Below are positions 1-8,716 of a stretch of 38,403 nt of DNA, in pieces; position 1 is the first letter of the stretch; the number at the start of each line of letters is the position of its first letter. Location of the stretch: the NCBI GenBank assembly GCA_021806565.1, contig JAJZXK010000025.1, positions 1-38,403 on the forward strand, in the 5' to 3' direction. Below the pieces are notes generated by a model that saw only the letters and a program-made list of their open reading frames with translations, was not told the origin of the DNA and did not search any database. The position numbers and the translations under genes are program-made. The stretch is from Bacillota bacterium. Lineage in GTDB: Bacteria; Bacillota; Sulfobacillia; RBS10-35; JAJYVN01.

Positions 1-320
1 CACCCACACAGGGCTGACCAACTCGGTTCGTCCATCCGCCGGCCGTCTGAGCCCCGACACCACACGTGGTGCTGGCTAACTCCCGTTTGTGGGCAAAGGG
101 CAGGCCTAGCCGAGTCGTGAGCTCCCGCCAACGAGCCGGAAGCGCCACCGGTTTGCAGTAGGACGAGAGCGTCAAGGAACCAGACGGCGGCGTCATCCTC
201 GTCGTCGGGTCGCGGAACCGGTCGGTCACAACCAGAACCCCGGGTCGGGCAGCCGCGGGCACCATCGGGCACCCCGCCATACGAACCCAGGTAGGTGGCA
301 GCGGCACCGCCCACCTTGCC
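1..320. other. Left-edge region without a recognised gene
   Basis: I see no convincing coding region, RNA or repeat here. It lies downstream of the minus-strand methyltransferase stop. No obvious terminator hairpin with a T-run was found. Confidence 0.5.
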
Positions 321-1166
321 CTACTTGCGCCCGCGACAGATGTAGAAGTTGATGCTTGAGAAAAATCCTCCGGCTTCCGCCCGCTGACGCAGGACGTCGA
401 CCCACCGCTCAGCTTGGTCGCTGCCGAGTACGCCGGCATCCACCGCGGCGTGGGCGGTGCGTTCCGCCATACCGAAGAGGTAGGAGTCCGGTGCGGTGTC
501 CATGTGCACCAAGGGCTCGACACTCACCTCATGCAGCCCGGTTGACCGAAACAGCCGCCGCAGGCTACGCCCCGTCCAGCCGTCCGCGTAACGCTGATCT
601 GAATTGAACGCCACGATCCGCCGGGTGAGTTCCCGTTCCGGGTGATCGATGATCCACGCGTCCGCATCCTGATCGGCGCTGACCACCCACCCTCCGGGGC
701 GGACCACACGGCGCATCTGGGCGACCGCCACGGTAACGGTGTCAGAGGGCAGGTGAATGAGCACCGTCTGTGCCACAGCGGCGTCCACGCTGTCGTCCAG
801 AAGGGTCAGGTCCTCGACGCCACCAGCGATCACTTCCACCCAGTCGTGCGCGCCGCTCGCGCAGACGCGCACCCGAGCCTCGTGCGCAAATACCGCCTGC
901 GGCTCCATGCCGATCACATGCCCCGTGCTCCCGACCGCCCGCGCCAGATCAACGAGCAGGGCGCCGGTGCCGCAGCCCATCTCCAAGACACGGTCTCCGG
1001 CACCGATCTGAGCCCGGCTTACCAGGTGTTCCCGAAGCCGGCGTTGGTCGGGGGCACCCGCGCGGTGATTGAGTGCACGGACCCAGAACCGCACGGCTGC
1101 CGGGTCCATGTCGCCGGCGCTGCGAAAGGGGTCATGTCCCCCCAACCCCTGCCGAGTGTGGGTCAT
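321..1166 (-). CDS. Class I SAM-dependent methyltransferase
   Basis: A 281-residue methyltransferase of unknown substrate. The glycine-rich SAM-binding motif I reads VLEMGCGTG at residues 60-68, preceded by a helical N-terminal segment typical of small-molecule methyltransferases. It is followed by an acidic motif II position (GMEP) and a motif IV/post-I region (VDAAVAQTVLIHLPS), then RRVVRPGGWVV, the usual beta-strand 5 signature. The frame stays open upstream, but the ATG at 1166 is chosen because a GGGGGG stretch lies about 8 bases before it and the protein then has normal family length. The longer upstream reading is arginine-rich and looks like non-coding translation. Neighbours give no pathway. 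The fold assignment is solid; the substrate is not inferable. Confidence 0.85.
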   Translation of the reverse strand: MTHTRQGLGGHDPFRSAGDMDPAAVRFWVRALNHRAGAPDQRRLREHLVSRAQIGAGDRVLEMGCGTGALLVDLARAVGSTGHVIGMEPQAVFAHEARVRVCASGAHDWVEVIAGGVEDLTLLDDSVDAAVAQTVLIHLPSDTVTVAVAQMRRVVRPGGWVVSADQDADAWIIDHPERELTRRIVAFNSDQRYADGWTGRSLRRLFRSTGLHEVSVEPLVHMDTAPDSYLFGMAERTAHAAVDAGVLGSDQAERWVDVLRQRAEAGGFFSSINFYICRGRK

Positions 1167-1393
1167 CGCGCGCCCCCCGATCTTGCGCGCCGCCGCAGGT
1201 CCCCGCGCCTGCCATCGAGCGGCGGACCGCATTCTCACCAGCGCCCGTTCGGTTCCGCGCCAATTCGCCGTGTCCCTCTCGCACATCCGGGCATCCGCGC
1301 GGGTTGATCGACGGGCGGCATCGAACCGGGCAAGACTCGCGCCGCGCCCGCCGAACATCCCCGCTGCGACTGAAGGACTGGGGGCATCGCCCC

Positions 1394-1665
1394 GTGGACG
1401 AGAATTGGCGCCAGCAGAGCCGGGAGATCAACCGCCGCATCGAGGAGTTGACGCGGCGCGGGGCTTGCTACTCGTGCCACAACCTGCGGACAGGGGACGT
1501 GTTTCCCGACCAGGTCGTCGTCTGGGACGACGTGCTCTTCCAGATCGTGCTTGAGCCATACCCGCGCGGGCGCTCAAGGGAGCACTCGACGCCGCACGGC
1601 TCTACCCGAACATGATGTGCGACTGGGGGATCAACCACCTTCGCTTTCAGCTATTCCTGAGGTAG
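1394..1665 (+). pseudogene. HIT-family hydrolase remnant (internal deletion and frame change)
   Basis: From a GTG at 1394 the frame reads an N-terminal HIT-protein segment (RRGACYSCHNLRTGDVFPD, then VLFQIVLEPYPRG), and runs to a stop at 1615 in nonsense. From about 1571 a different frame reads ALKGALDAARLYPNMMCDWG, then INHLRFQLFLR and TAG at 1663-1665, which matches the C-terminal part of HIT proteins (usual form: MCDG.INHLHFQLFPR). About 45 central residues are missing, the frame changes at the junction, and the histidine triad is reduced to H-L-R. I infer a dead gene produced by an internal deletion. What it once hydrolysed is unknown; HIT proteins act on nucleotide phosphoramidates or diadenosine compounds. 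Confidence 0.6.
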
Positions 1666-1855
1666 GCTGGTGACGGGATCGACGCCAGCCGCTTTGTCTT
1701 TTCGCGGTGCCCTCCCCTTTTACACGCACGAGAAATCGGCGACGCGATCCGGTGCGCGTTCGACGCTGCGCGATCACCGCCCGCTCAAGGAAACCCCGTT
1801 GCCGCACTGTTCGGAGTTGGAGGCGCACGAAGCTGACCCGTGCGGAGGAAAGAGC

Positions 1856-2878
1856 ATGCTGCGCCCGCGAGCCCTGCGCCCCGGGTCCACGATCGGTGTG
1901 GTCGCCCCGTCCTGGTGCGGACCGGCTGCCGCGCCCCACCGCGTCCAGCGCGGCGCGGCGTTCCTGGAGGAGGCATTCGGCTTCCGCGTCGTGCGCGCCC
2001 CGCACCTCTTCGAGTCTCGCCGCTGGACCGCCGGCTCGCCGGAGCAACGCGCCCAGGACCTCATGGGCTTCTTTACAGACCCCGGCATCGACGGCATCTG
2101 GGCGGCGATCGGCGGCGACCACGCCTGCCACCTGCTGCCCCACCTGGACTGGTCCCGGATCGCCGAGAACCCCAAGGTGTTCATCGGCTACTCCGACATC
2201 ACCGTGCTCAACGTCGCCATCTGGACGATGACCGGCATGGTGACCTTCAACGGTCCCGCGCTCATGGACGAGCTCGCCGAATACCCGTCCGCTCCGGAGT
2301 ATGCCGTCCGCTCGCTGCGCCGCGTTCTGACCGAGCCCTGCCCGCCAGGCGCGGTCGAACCCGCCACCACCTGGACGGACGAACGGCTGGACTGGGTGAC
2401 CAGAGCAGACCTGACCCGGGGCAGGGCGTACCAACCCTCCCCGGGCTGGACCTGGCTCCGTGACGGCAGCGCGGAGGGCGTCCTGGTCGGCGGCTGCCTG
2501 CAGTCCCTGCAGCACCTGCGGGGGACCCCCTACTTCCCCCGTGCCGCCGACCTTGCGGGCGCCATCCTGTTCTGGGAGATCGGGGAGGAGCGACCGTCGC
2601 CGGAGTGGGTGGACGCCGTCCTGCAGGACTACGAGAACATGGGGGTCCTCGCCCGACTGGGCGGCATGCTGGTGGGACGCCCGTACGGCTACTCGGAGCA
2701 AGACAAGGCGCTGTTGCGGGAGGTCGTCTTCGAGCGCACCCGGCGCCACAGCTTCCCGGTCGTCACGGATATGGACTTCGGGCACACCGCGCCGCCGATG
2801 ACCCTGCCAGTCGGGTGCCGCGCCCGAATCGATAGCGGCAGCCGTGCGTTCGCCATCCTGGACAGCGCGGTGCGCTAA
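1856..2878 (+). CDS. LD-carboxypeptidase / muramoyltetrapeptide carboxypeptidase (peptidase S66, LdcA/MccF type)
   Basis: 340 residues. S66 peptidases remove the terminal D-Ala from tetrapeptide muropeptides during wall recycling, or cleave acyl-sulfamoyl nucleotides such as microcin C (MccF branch). The catalytic elements are visible: nucleophile Ser113 in FIGYSDITVL, a Glu near residue 241 in ILFWEIGEERPSPEW, and His310 in DFGHTAPPMTLPVG. The N-terminal GSTIGVVAPS is also typical. The ATG at 1856 is preceded by GGAGGAAA at good spacing, and upstream in-frame sequence lacks family similarity. The EERPSPEW segment resembles MccF-like members, so immunity-type or detoxifying activity is possible. 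No signal peptide is seen, so it is probably cytoplasmic. Confidence 0.93.
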   Translation: MLRPRALRPGSTIGVVAPSWCGPAAAPHRVQRGAAFLEEAFGFRVVRAPHLFESRRWTAGSPEQRAQDLMGFFTDPGIDGIWAAIGGDHACHLLPHLDWSRIAENPKVFIGYSDITVLNVAIWTMTGMVTFNGPALMDELAEYPSAPEYAVRSLRRVLTEPCPPGAVEPATTWTDERLDWVTRADLTRGRAYQPSPGWTWLRDGSAEGVLVGGCLQSLQHLRGTPYFPRAADLAGAILFWEIGEERPSPEWVDAVLQDYENMGVLARLGGMLVGRPYGYSEQDKALLREVVFERTRRHSFPVVTDMDFGHTAPPMTLPVGCRARIDSGSRAFAILDSAVR

Positions 2879-3009
2879 CCCAACGGACCCGGGGGACGCG
2901 CCGGACCGCCCGGACTGCGGCGAGTCGCCCCGGGCACCGCCCTCCGCCGGCTCCAGGCGACCGGCGGCAGGTCGGGCGTGCCGTGAGCCTCCCGCGCCCC
3001 GGCGCGTCA

Positions 3010-3474
3010 TCATGCGCCCAAGGGTTTGACGTAGATGGCACACGGGCTGCCTGGTTCCCAGCCCGGATAGGGGTCAATGATCTCCACCAGGCGGAAGCCA
3101 GCACGCTCGTAGAAGCGGCGGGTCCGCGCGTATCCGAGGTCGGGTGCGGTCGGTGCCAGGGTCTTGACGGTCAGGAGAGCGGCGCCCGTCGCCGCCGACT
3201 CCCGCTCTACGTGCCGCAGCAGTTGACCGCCGAACCCCAGTCCCCGCCGCGGCGGGAAAACCGCGAGCCAGGTGATCTCGCAAACCCCGCCGCCCCGGTC
3301 GCGGACGGTGCAGAAACCCACCACCGACGTACCCTCCCGGGCGACGAAGAGGCTGTCGCCAGCCAGGTCACGGGCAACCTGGCTGAGGACAGTCGGGTGA
3401 AAGTACTGGGGCGAGGCGGCGATGATCGTGAGGCAACCGGCGTGATCCTGACCTACGCCCCGGCGCACCTCCAT
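3010..3474 (-). CDS. GNAT family N-acetyltransferase
   Basis: 154 residues. It begins MEVRRGVGQDHAGCLTIIAA, then SPQYFHP, an N-terminus seen in a common GNAT subgroup. The acetyl-CoA binding motif A is at residues 70-86 (LAVFPPRRGLGFGGQLL, the R/Q-x-x-G-x-G/A loop). Motif B is near residues 120-130 (RRFYERAGFRLVEI). The ATG at 3474 is preferred over an ATG at 3579 because GGGGGT lies about 10 bases upstream and the extra 35 residues are low-complexity. The acceptor substrate is unknown. It lies downstream of the DinB-fold gene on the same strand with a gap of about 117 bases, so co-transcription is possible but unproven. Confidence 0.87.
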   Translation of the reverse strand: MEVRRGVGQDHAGCLTIIAASPQYFHPTVLSQVARDLAGDSLFVAREGTSVVGFCTVRDRGGGVCEITWLAVFPPRRGLGFGGQLLRHVERESAATGAALLTVKTLAPTAPDLGYARTRRFYERAGFRLVEIIDPYPGWEPGSPCAIYVKPLGA

Positions 3475-3591
3475 GCCAGCACCCCCGCGCACCGCTACGC
3501 CGAGCGGCAGCCGCGCGTCCTTGTGCCCTTCGGCGGACGCCGCTCTGCCTCGCGGGTCCACCCCAAGGCGTCCCGCCATGGCAGACGGGCA

Positions 3592-4116
3592 CTATCCCGC
3601 CGGGAGGCGGCGCTTGAGCCAGCGGATCTGCCCGCGGTGGTTCAGTTCGTCCTCAAACACGTGGAACCACTCCCAGTGACGGTTGCAGCGTCCCTGACCT
3701 TCGCCCTTCTCGATGTCGAGCCAGGCATCATCCCTGCGTCGCATGGCTTCGAGCGTCCGCGCCCGCAGGCTCGCCAGCAGGTCCAGGTAATAGCCCAGCG
3801 GGCGCCCGCGCAGGCGCCGCCGCCCCAGGTCTCCGAGCTCTTCGGCTGCCTCCCAGTCCTGTTGCTCTTCGGCAGGTCCGGACTCCTGCTCAATCCCGAG
3901 GGTCTTCTGGTAATACCGCTCGATTCCGGCGATGTGGTGCAGCAGAGCCCCGATGGAGTTGCTTTGTGCGTCGTGAAGGTGATCCAGTTGCTCAACCGTC
4001 AGCCCTTGCACCTCATCGACGGTCGTGCGTCGCGCATATTCCATCATCGCCACCAGCCGACCGATCCGCGGACTGTAGCCGGGACGGTCGCCGATGACGC
4101 ACAGGGGCTCCCCCAC
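3592..4116 (-). CDS. DinB-family (DfsB/YfiT-type four-helix bundle) protein
   Basis: 174 residues. The helical repeats and histidine ligand pattern fit the DinB/YfiT metal-dependent four-helix-bundle superfamily, whose members include thiol (bacillithiol/mycothiol) S-transferases and proteins of unknown function. Conserved features are GYSPRIGRLVAMMEYAR at the N-terminus, SNSIGALLHHIAGIERYY (His60/61) and HVFEDELNHRGQIRWL (residues 152-166). The frame is open far upstream, but the GTG at 4116 is chosen because GGGGGGAG lies 8 bases before it and the homologous N-terminal helix starts there. This is not the DinB DNA polymerase. Confidence 0.85.
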   Translation of the reverse strand: MGEPLCVIGDRPGYSPRIGRLVAMMEYARRTTVDEVQGLTVEQLDHLHDAQSNSIGALLHHIAGIERYYQKTLGIEQESGPAEEQQDWEAAEELGDLGRRRLRGRPLGYYLDLLASLRARTLEAMRRRDDAWLDIEKGEGQGRCNRHWEWFHVFEDELNHRGQIRWLKRRLPAG

Positions 4117-4482
4117 GCCGCTCACTCCCCCCGGCACGGGCGAGACCCGTTCGTCACCCCGACCAGGGTTCCTCCCCCAACCAGGTGGCAGCCAGCTGCC
4201 GGCACCGCCGATCTCGATGCGGGCAGGAAGGCGATGGCGCTCAGTTGTGGAAGGGACGGATCCCACCGAGCAGTGGCACCCCGAATTGGGGTCTGAAGGG
4301 CGCGGGACTCGACGCGCTGGACCGAGACCCACAGGCGAGGATGACGGGCGCATCACACTGCGCCGCGCGCTCCGCCTGGGCGAGCAGGCACTGGCGAGAA
4401 GGGGCAGATTCCGGTGCGCCACCTCAGACCTCCCGAGCCGCAACCGCCGACCGGCGGCGTATCAATCACGCCTGATCAGCGA

Positions 4483-4888
4483 ATGCCGCCGTACTGCGCA
4501 GTGGGTGCCCTGCTCGACGCTCCCGCTCCTTCGCTGATCCGCTGGACCGAACTCAGCCGCCTGGACGGACGCGTCGTCGCCCGCGCTTCGTACGTGCCGG
4601 CGCCTGGCGGCGCGCCCCTCACGTACTGTGTCAAGTACGGTCCCGACGACCGTCTGGGGCATGAGGCGGCGCTCTACGCAGCCCTGTTTTCGCCACCCGG
4701 GCGCGACCCCGTCCCACGTTGTGTTGGCTATCAATGGGCGAGTGGGCACCATCAAGAAGCTCGCCGACATCGACGACTACCTCGTCTGTTTCCTCGAGTC
4801 CGGGCGGGATGCAGAGGGCATGGAGCAAGCCCGGGCGTATGCGTCCACAGCACCACCCGTGATCCACCGAGCCTTGGACGCGCCCTAG
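4483..4888 (+). pseudogene. Probable broken gene, phosphotransferase-like N-terminus
   Basis: From the ATG at 4483 one frame reads a plausible protein start (LDAPAPSLIRWTELSRLDGR, then TYCVKYGPDDRLGHEAALYA and VPRCVGY). The latter resembles the ATP-binding N-lobe of aminoglycoside-phosphotransferase-type kinases (V-K-Y/F then E-x-x-x-Y-x-x-L). After about 4730 that frame becomes arginine-rich nonsense, while another frame reads VGTIKKLADIDDYLVCFLES and ends at 4888. No catalytic H-x-D-x-x-x-x-N motif follows. I infer a frameshifted or chimeric remnant. Family assignment is weak and the second segment is unrecognised. Confidence 0.35.
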
Positions 4889-5219
4889 GTCAGAGATCGT
4901 CCGGCGAATGGGACCACGCCCCTGTCCGGGGCAACCGCGCGCTCCTGACCGCCCGTCCTGGGGGGCGGCGGACTGGCGGGGCATACCCCCGGCAGCCATG
5001 TCAGTGTAAACGGTTCCAAGAGGGGTGAAGGGAAGGGGTCCCCGGGAACGCGTTCCCTGGCGTGGCTGCCGGGTCGGCGGGAAGTCCACCACCCCGGGGG
5101 TCAGCGCGGGCGCGGAATCGGCAGTGTCCGGGGACGCCCCCGGCGCCGCGCGGGGGGACCTGGGCGCTCCCCGGGAGAACCCCACCCCTCGGCGAAGACA
5201 GCCTGTACGGACGGGGTGG
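4889..5219. other. GC-rich stretch without a recognised gene
   Basis: No coding region I can support lies between the broken gene ending at 4888 and the HAD-like gene starting at 5220. Open frames here are proline/glycine/arginine-rich and look non-coding. No terminator with a T-run was identified. Confidence 0.4.
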
Positions 5220-5915
5220 ATGCCGGTGCTCCGTGCCGTCACCTTCGACGCGGTGGAAACCATTATCCACGACACCATGTACCCTCCCGACCAGTACTTC
5301 GCCGCGCTGTGCCGCTTCGCCGGCGTTGAGTTGTCGGACGCCGCAGCCCTCGAAGGTGCTCCCGCCCGAAAGCGGTTCCAGCAGGCGGAACGACCCTCGA
5401 AGTCCCGCCCGGTCACCACCGATTGGTACCGCGACCGCCACGCAGCCCGGTTGCACGGCGCCGGCGTCCCAGGCGACCTCGCGCCCGTCATTGAGCGCAT
5501 GCGGGCGGGGGTCCCCGCTCTGCGCAAGGGCTGGGTACTGGACCCCGACGTTCCGGCGGTGCTGGATGCCCTGCACGAGCGGGGCGTTCTCCTCGCGGTG
5601 GTCTCGAACTTCGACAAGGTATTCCCCGACCTGCCGGCGTCTCTGGGCATCGCCCGCTACTTCCGCGTCATCACCGCGTCTTCCACGGTCGGCGCCGGCA
5701 AGCCTGATCCTCGTATCTGTACTGTGACGTGCGATGCGCTTAGTGCGCCCGGAGGACTGCTTGCACGCTGGGGCAGCCCGGACAACGCTGGCGGTGTGGC
5801 TCGATCCGTCGGCGCCCGAGGGGTCATAGGCAACTCGCTGGACTGCCTCGACACCGAGTGCACGCGGGTCGCCCGCCTGGTGGATGGGCGCAACAATCGG
5901 TCCCACGGGACGTGA
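5220..5915 (+). CDS. HAD-superfamily hydrolase-like protein with degenerate motif IV
   Basis: 231 residues. HAD motif I is FDAVET (nucleophile Asp10), motif II VVSNFDK (Ser129), and motif III the Lys of GAGKPDP (Lys161). The region that should carry motif IV (consensus VGDSxxND) reads ARWGSPDNAGG at residues 182-192, so the Mg-binding acidic pair is not seen in its usual form, although the following GVARSVGARGVI aligns well with the family. A cap domain lies between residues 15 and 110. The start is either ATG 5220 or GTG 5226; GGGGTGG sits close upstream and favours the latter. The protein may be catalytically impaired or an early pseudogene. Substrate unknown. Confidence 0.7.
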   Translation: MPVLRAVTFDAVETIIHDTMYPPDQYFAALCRFAGVELSDAAALEGAPARKRFQQAERPSKSRPVTTDWYRDRHAARLHGAGVPGDLAPVIERMRAGVPALRKGWVLDPDVPAVLDALHERGVLLAVVSNFDKVFPDLPASLGIARYFRVITASSTVGAGKPDPRICTVTCDALSAPGGLLARWGSPDNAGGVARSVGARGVIGNSLDCLDTECTRVARLVDGRNNRSHGT

Positions 5916-5923
5916 CGTTTGCC

Positions 5924-6736
5924 ATGATGGAGGAGGGTGTCCACCGCCTTCGGTGGCTGGGAGCCGACGAACCCCATCTCGATGACCCGTGCGTTCGGGG
6001 GTCTGGGCGCATGACGATGGGGGTGTTCGGGGGCAACTCCACGGGCGGGGCGCACAACAACGAGGACGGGGCGTTGTGTTGGTCTGACGCCCATCATCAG
6101 TGGGAGTTGGCGGCGGTGCTCGATGGACACAACGGTGCGGACAGCGTCAGGCTCCTTCTGGATGTCCTGGACTCGGATCAACGCACATTCGTTGCGATCC
6201 TAAGCGAAGCCGTTGGCTCAGCGATTCCCCGCCTGCATCGGCGCATGCTCGACGTGCTGTCCTCCACCGACACGGCATTGGTGGATGGGGAAACCGCTTG
6301 CCTGATAGTGGCGCGCAAGGGACATTACTTGTGGTGGTTGAGCGTCGGGGACTGTGCCCTCTACGTGCTTCATCCCGAATACGCCCGGTTTGGTCAGTAC
6401 GCGGTGAATCAGCGCAGCTTCTTCGAATGGGTCGGCGAGGTGAACACCTTCCGTGAGGCTGTCCCGTGCTACACCACTGGCACGAAACGCCTGCGAGGTG
6501 GCAGGAACATCATCCTCGCGGTCACTGACGGCGTGCTGGAGTGCGGCAGCCGTCCTCTTGACGCCCCCCAGCGCCTATACGACGCTGCATGCTACTCCCC
6601 AGACTCCGGGTCATGTGGCGTCCGGGAGATCCTGCACAGGGTGCAGTTGGAGGGTGGCACCGACAGCGCGACTGTGGTCGCCTGGGACCACGTGTGTGAG
6701 GACCCGGGACCGTATCCATCGAATTGGGAGGGATGA
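5924..6736 (+). CDS. PP2C-type serine/threonine protein phosphatase-like protein
   Basis: 270 residues with PPM/PP2C metal-dependent phosphatase motifs in order: GGAHNNEDGALC (metal-binding Asp/Glu region), LAAVLDGHNGADS (the DGHGG equivalent), LWWLSVGDCALYVL (the GD strand), IILAVTDGVLE (the TDG aspartate) and GTDSATVVAWD near the C-terminus in place of the usual D-N-x-T-V. The motif set suggests a working phosphatase, although the terminal Asn is Ser. Start ATG 5924 or 5927; the ribosome binding site is weak. It begins just 8 bases after the HAD-like gene stop, so the two may be co-transcribed. Target proteins are unknown; no kinase gene is next to it. Confidence 0.82.
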   Translation: MMEEGVHRLRWLGADEPHLDDPCVRGSGRMTMGVFGGNSTGGAHNNEDGALCWSDAHHQWELAAVLDGHNGADSVRLLLDVLDSDQRTFVAILSEAVGSAIPRLHRRMLDVLSSTDTALVDGETACLIVARKGHYLWWLSVGDCALYVLHPEYARFGQYAVNQRSFFEWVGEVNTFREAVPCYTTGTKRLRGGRNIILAVTDGVLECGSRPLDAPQRLYDAACYSPDSGSCGVREILHRVQLEGGTDSATVVAWDHVCEDPGPYPSNWEG

Positions 6737-6857
6737 AGGAGCCGGCAAAGGGCGCACGGGCGGGGCTCGCCATCCCGCTCTACCGAATATCGGAGGCGTC
6801 TGACGGGGGTGCGGCGTGGATGCTCATTAAGGCGTGTGCTGGACCCGCGTGACACAC

Positions 6858-7319
6858 CTACGGCGCAAAGCCAATCGCCACCGCCGTACGTCGCATCGGG
6901 ACGTTGTCTGCCCGAGTATTGCACGTAGCAAGCCGACCGGCGCCTAAGATCCGGCTGGTAGCGAGGCTGCACACCTCCCTCGCCAACCCCCGGCGCTGGT
7001 ACTCGGGCAGGGTAGCAACGGCGGCGAGTTCCCAAGCGCCGTCGCTGCAGCGCCACACGGCAGCGCGCGCCACGAGCGATCCATTGTCGACGATGCCACA
7101 GTACTCGTACCCTTGGTCCCAGAAGCTGAGCCATTCCTCCCGGCTCAACTCCATGAAGTCCGCCCACATCGCGCGCGCGAGTTCGTAGTCGCTGTGAGAC
7201 TCCAGCCACCGCGCGTTCACGATGCCGACCGGTCGGAAGTCGGTCAGGCGACTCACCATGCGCACGTACTCGGGTTCCCGAGGTTCAGCGGGACCGTCCG
7301 CAGCGTGGATCGGTTTCAT
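6858..7319 (-). CDS. GNAT family N-acetyltransferase
   Basis: 153 residues. The acetyl-CoA site is VATLPEYQRRGLAREVCSLA (Q/R-R-x-G-x-A loop), and the C-terminus has the N-x-x-x-x-x-x-A-x-x-x-GF pattern (DNVPMRRTAVAIGFAP) typical of the last strands of the fold. The ATG at 7319 has GGAGG eight bases upstream and is preferred to ATG 7340, which has no ribosome binding site. The N-terminal half contains a tryptophan- and acid-rich segment (WADFMELSREEWLSFWD) of unknown role. Substrate unknown. Confidence 0.83.
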   Translation of the reverse strand: MKPIHAADGPAEPREPEYVRMVSRLTDFRPVGIVNARWLESHSDYELARAMWADFMELSREEWLSFWDQGYEYCGIVDNGSLVARAAVWRCSDGAWELAAVATLPEYQRRGLAREVCSLATSRILGAGRLATCNTRADNVPMRRTAVAIGFAP

Positions 7320-7513
7320 GCGGCGCGCCTCCGTTGCCATCAGGTGTCCGCGCGGATCGGCAGGGGTCCCTTGCTACTTCGCTGCGTAGCGTGCCGGAGC
7401 GGGTCCCCTGCTCGGACCGGGGGGGGGGCACCGCACCGCTGCGCCGTTCCCCGCCGGGGTCGGCGGTGCTCCGGAACACCCCCGCGCGCACGGCGCGGGG
7501 GATGCGAAACGGG

Positions 7514-7603
7514 AAAAAAGGGGCGTGGAGGAGTTCAGCGTCCCCCGGCGAAGGGCGTCTGTACAACGCATCCCCGCCGGGGTGCCTCATGCCCCTCCAC
7601 GCC
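7514..7603 (-). terminator. Long three-tier hairpin with U-run downstream of RNase P RNA
   Basis: On the minus strand, bases 7603-7594 (GGCGTGGAGG) pair with 7531-7522. Inside, CCCCGGCG pairs with CGCCGGGG (near 7582-7575 and 7549-7542), and an inner GCGT/ACGC stem closes a 7-base loop. The outer stem is followed by CCTTTTTT (T run at 7519-7514). This has the form of an intrinsic terminator for the RNase P RNA transcript but is unusually long (about 80 nt of paired structure). Confidence 0.55.
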
Positions 7604-7612
7604 TTGTCCATT

Positions 7613-7956
<344 letters not shown>

Positions 7957-7993
7957 GGTCGCGCACCAGCATAGCACCACGGACTCCCCACCG

Positions 7994-8716
7994 CTACTCG
8001 ACGACCAGGAGTCGCCCGCAGTGCTCGCAGGTCACGCGCTGCTCCGGGTCGCGCAGCCGCTCGCGCACCAGTGGCGCGAACTCGACCTGGCAGCCGGTGC
8101 AGCGGCCGGATTCCGCCCGCACCACACCCACGCCATCGTGCGCCCCCCGCCGTACCCGCCCATACTCCCGTAGCGCCACCCCATCCACGCGCGCCGCCAC
8201 GGTGTCCCGCTGGGCGACCAGTAGCGGCAGGCGTCCGTCCAGGGCGGCCAGGCGCTGACGGCGCGTCTGGCGGTGCTTCTCAAGCACCGCCGCGGCCTGG
8301 GTGACGGCGGCACGCACCGTCTGCAACCTCTGGCGCAGGGTGTCGGCCTGCTCCATCGCCTCCAGGATGGTCGTCTCCAGATCGGAGATGCGCTGCTCGC
8401 TGCCGGCGATGTTCTTCTGGAGACCCTCCAGATCGCGCGGGGCGCGCACCTCTCCCCCATACAAACGCCGCGTCGCCCGCTCGCGCTCCACTTCCTGGGA
8501 CTGTCGTTCCAGCTCGGCCAACCGCTGCTGGCGCTCGGTGGCGGCCAGTTCCGCCTCCACGTGGGACGCCCGCGTGCGGCGCGCGTGCAACTCGCGTTCC
8601 AAGACCATCTCCTGCGCCGCACCCAGCAGACCCTGGCGCTCGGCGCTCAGGGCGTCGATCTCCCGGTCGAGGTCCTGGATCGGCAACAGCTTGCGCAACT
8701 CGGCCTGCCAGTTCAT
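7994..8716 (-). CDS. Zinc ribbon domain protein with long coiled coil (C4-type, CdsZ-like)
   Basis: 240 residues. Residues 1-170 are almost continuous heptad-like coiled coil (LDREIDALSAERQGLL, then ELERQSQEVERERATRR). The C-terminus has a four-cysteine zinc ribbon (CTGCQVEF then CEHCGRLLVVE), preceded by GRVRRGAHDGVGVVRAESGR. This is the architecture of the widespread zf-RING_7/CdsZ family found next to Nif3 genes in Bacteria; proposed roles concern translation or nucleic-acid binding and are not settled. ATG 8716 overlaps the upstream Nif3 stop by ATGA, with a GGAG ribosome binding site inside that gene, so the two are translationally coupled. Confidence 0.93.
   Translation of the reverse strand: MNWQAELRKLLPIQDLDREIDALSAERQGLLGAAQEMVLERELHARRTRASHVEAELAATERQQRLAELERQSQEVERERATRRLYGGEVRAPRDLEGLQKNIAGSEQRISDLETTILEAMEQADTLRQRLQTVRAAVTQAAAVLEKHRQTRRQRLAALDGRLPLLVAQRDTVAARVDGVALREYGRVRRGAHDGVGVVRAESGRCTGCQVEFAPLVRERLRDPEQRVTCEHCGRLLVVE

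Noticed and set aside
7415..7430. G-run as an assembly artefact or phase-variable tract
   Set aside because: It lies outside any gene I can support, so no consequence can be inferred.
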